The notes beneath the pieces are model-generated. The model searched no databases. It was not told where the DNA came from and saw only the letters and a list, made by a program, of their open reading frames with translations. 64,000 bases of DNA, taken from the NCBI RefSeq assembly GCF_001898805.1, contig NZ_MKVJ01000019.1, positions 119,689 through 183,688 of the forward strand, written 5' to 3'. Positions 63,638 to 64,000 of this stretch are shown here, piece by piece; the stretch's first letter is position 1, and the number at the start of each line of letters is the position of its first letter. The translations under genes and the position numbers were made by a program. Source of the DNA: Leifsonia sp. 71-9. GTDB taxonomy: Bacteria; Actinomycetota; Actinomycetes; Actinomycetales; Microbacteriaceae.

Positions 63638-63969
63638 CGGAAAACGCCCTCGCGCCAGGCGTAGACGACCGCGGTAACCAGCACAGCAAGGAAGGCGAAC
63701 ATCTCGACTACGGAACCGGCACCCGTCTCACGCACCGCGAGCACCCACGGGTACATGAAAACCATCTCCATGTCGAACACCAGAAAGACGATCGCAATCG
63801 TGTACCAACGCACGTGGTACCGAGAGACCCCATGCTCCGTCACTGGCATACCCGACAAGAACGGTTCCTGAACCAACACCCGACCCGAGATGCGCACCAG
63901 CCGGGATATGCCGTAAAGCGCGACAAGCAGGAGCAGAGCTACGGTAAGCACCACCAGAACATAGATCAT
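63628..63969 (-). CDS. nuoA: NuoA-like subunit
   Basis: 113 residues, three helices. The diagnostic second helix is YTIAIVFLVFDMEMVFMYPW with the conserved Asp and Glu. The first loop has QEPFLSGMPVTEHGVSRYHV where canonical NuoA has a YECGxxP-type motif with a Cys. A strong AAGGAGG lies 6 bases before the ATG at 63969, marking the likely first gene of the operon within view. Confidence 0.9.
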   Translation of the reverse strand: MIYVLVVLTVALLLLVALYGISRLVRISGRVLVQEPFLSGMPVTEHGVSRYHVRWYTIAIVFLVFDMEMVFMYPWVLAVRETGAGSVVEMFAFLAVLVTAVVYAWREGVFRWT

Positions 63970-64000
63970 TTCGCCACCTCCTTGTCCAGAATTCCCCCCA

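Noticed and set aside
19300..64000. Right-hand attachment repeat of the tRNA-Ser 3' end
   Set aside because: I scanned by eye for the GGTTCGAATCCCCC/CTCCGCCA segment and found no second copy. A computed search is needed to be certain.

Overview
The window is high-GC actinobacterial DNA, most likely from a Microbacteriaceae-type member of the Micrococcales. The evidence is the codon use, GTG starts and GTGA/ATGA overlaps, the dnaX-recR and lysC-asd order, CsoR copper control, ResB/CcsB cytochrome c maturation, a mycobacterial-type LexA box and the Rv2578c-type radical SAM gene. I cannot name the species.

Bases 1-19370 look like chromosomal core. They hold a LexA-controlled radical SAM gene (cut by the window edge), an ABC-F ATPase with an unusual leader, mqo, a small MerR/membrane-protein pair, and a long leftward run: DUF1254 protein, pta, ackA, two BAAT-like lipoproteins, dnaX, recR, lysC, asd. 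The 4.5S SRP RNA and tRNA-Ser(GGA) close this part.

From 19377 the character changes. A tyrosine recombinase sits directly against tRNA-Ser, followed by orphan and frameshifted genes with lower GC. Next comes a metal-handling region: CDF exporter with ArsR repressor, Cys-rich copper-storage protein, csoR, CopB-type ATPase, YHS protein, CopA, CopZ, multicopper oxidase and DUF305 lipoprotein. CsoR-type operators lie at about 29.06, 36.3 and 40.1 kb. Embedded in it are a MurT/GatD/VanY-like cell-wall operon and an IS5-family insertion that splits a small membrane-protein gene.

Bases 42044-51205 form one tightly packed leftward unit: an M23 peptidase gene with a frameshift, a beta-propeller lipoprotein, a coiled-coil M23 protein, a TlpA-like thioredoxin, lgt, resB, ccsB, ccdA, a DUF3566 protein and small membrane proteins. 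It looks like an accessory envelope and cytochrome c maturation module. Two flanking proteins (40262-41587 and 52029-53168) share a C-terminal M15-like domain and mix modules with the M23 proteins.

The right end carries a class I fructose-bisphosphate aldolase and an eight-gene operon resembling only the membrane arm of respiratory complex I (A, H, J, K, L, M, N). Where nuoB-I would normally lie there is a single gene. It appears to be a NuoB-like/NuoD-like fusion without the iron-sulfur cysteines or quinone-site histidines, and with a Met/His-rich linker. This is the strongest candidate here for an undescribed machine.
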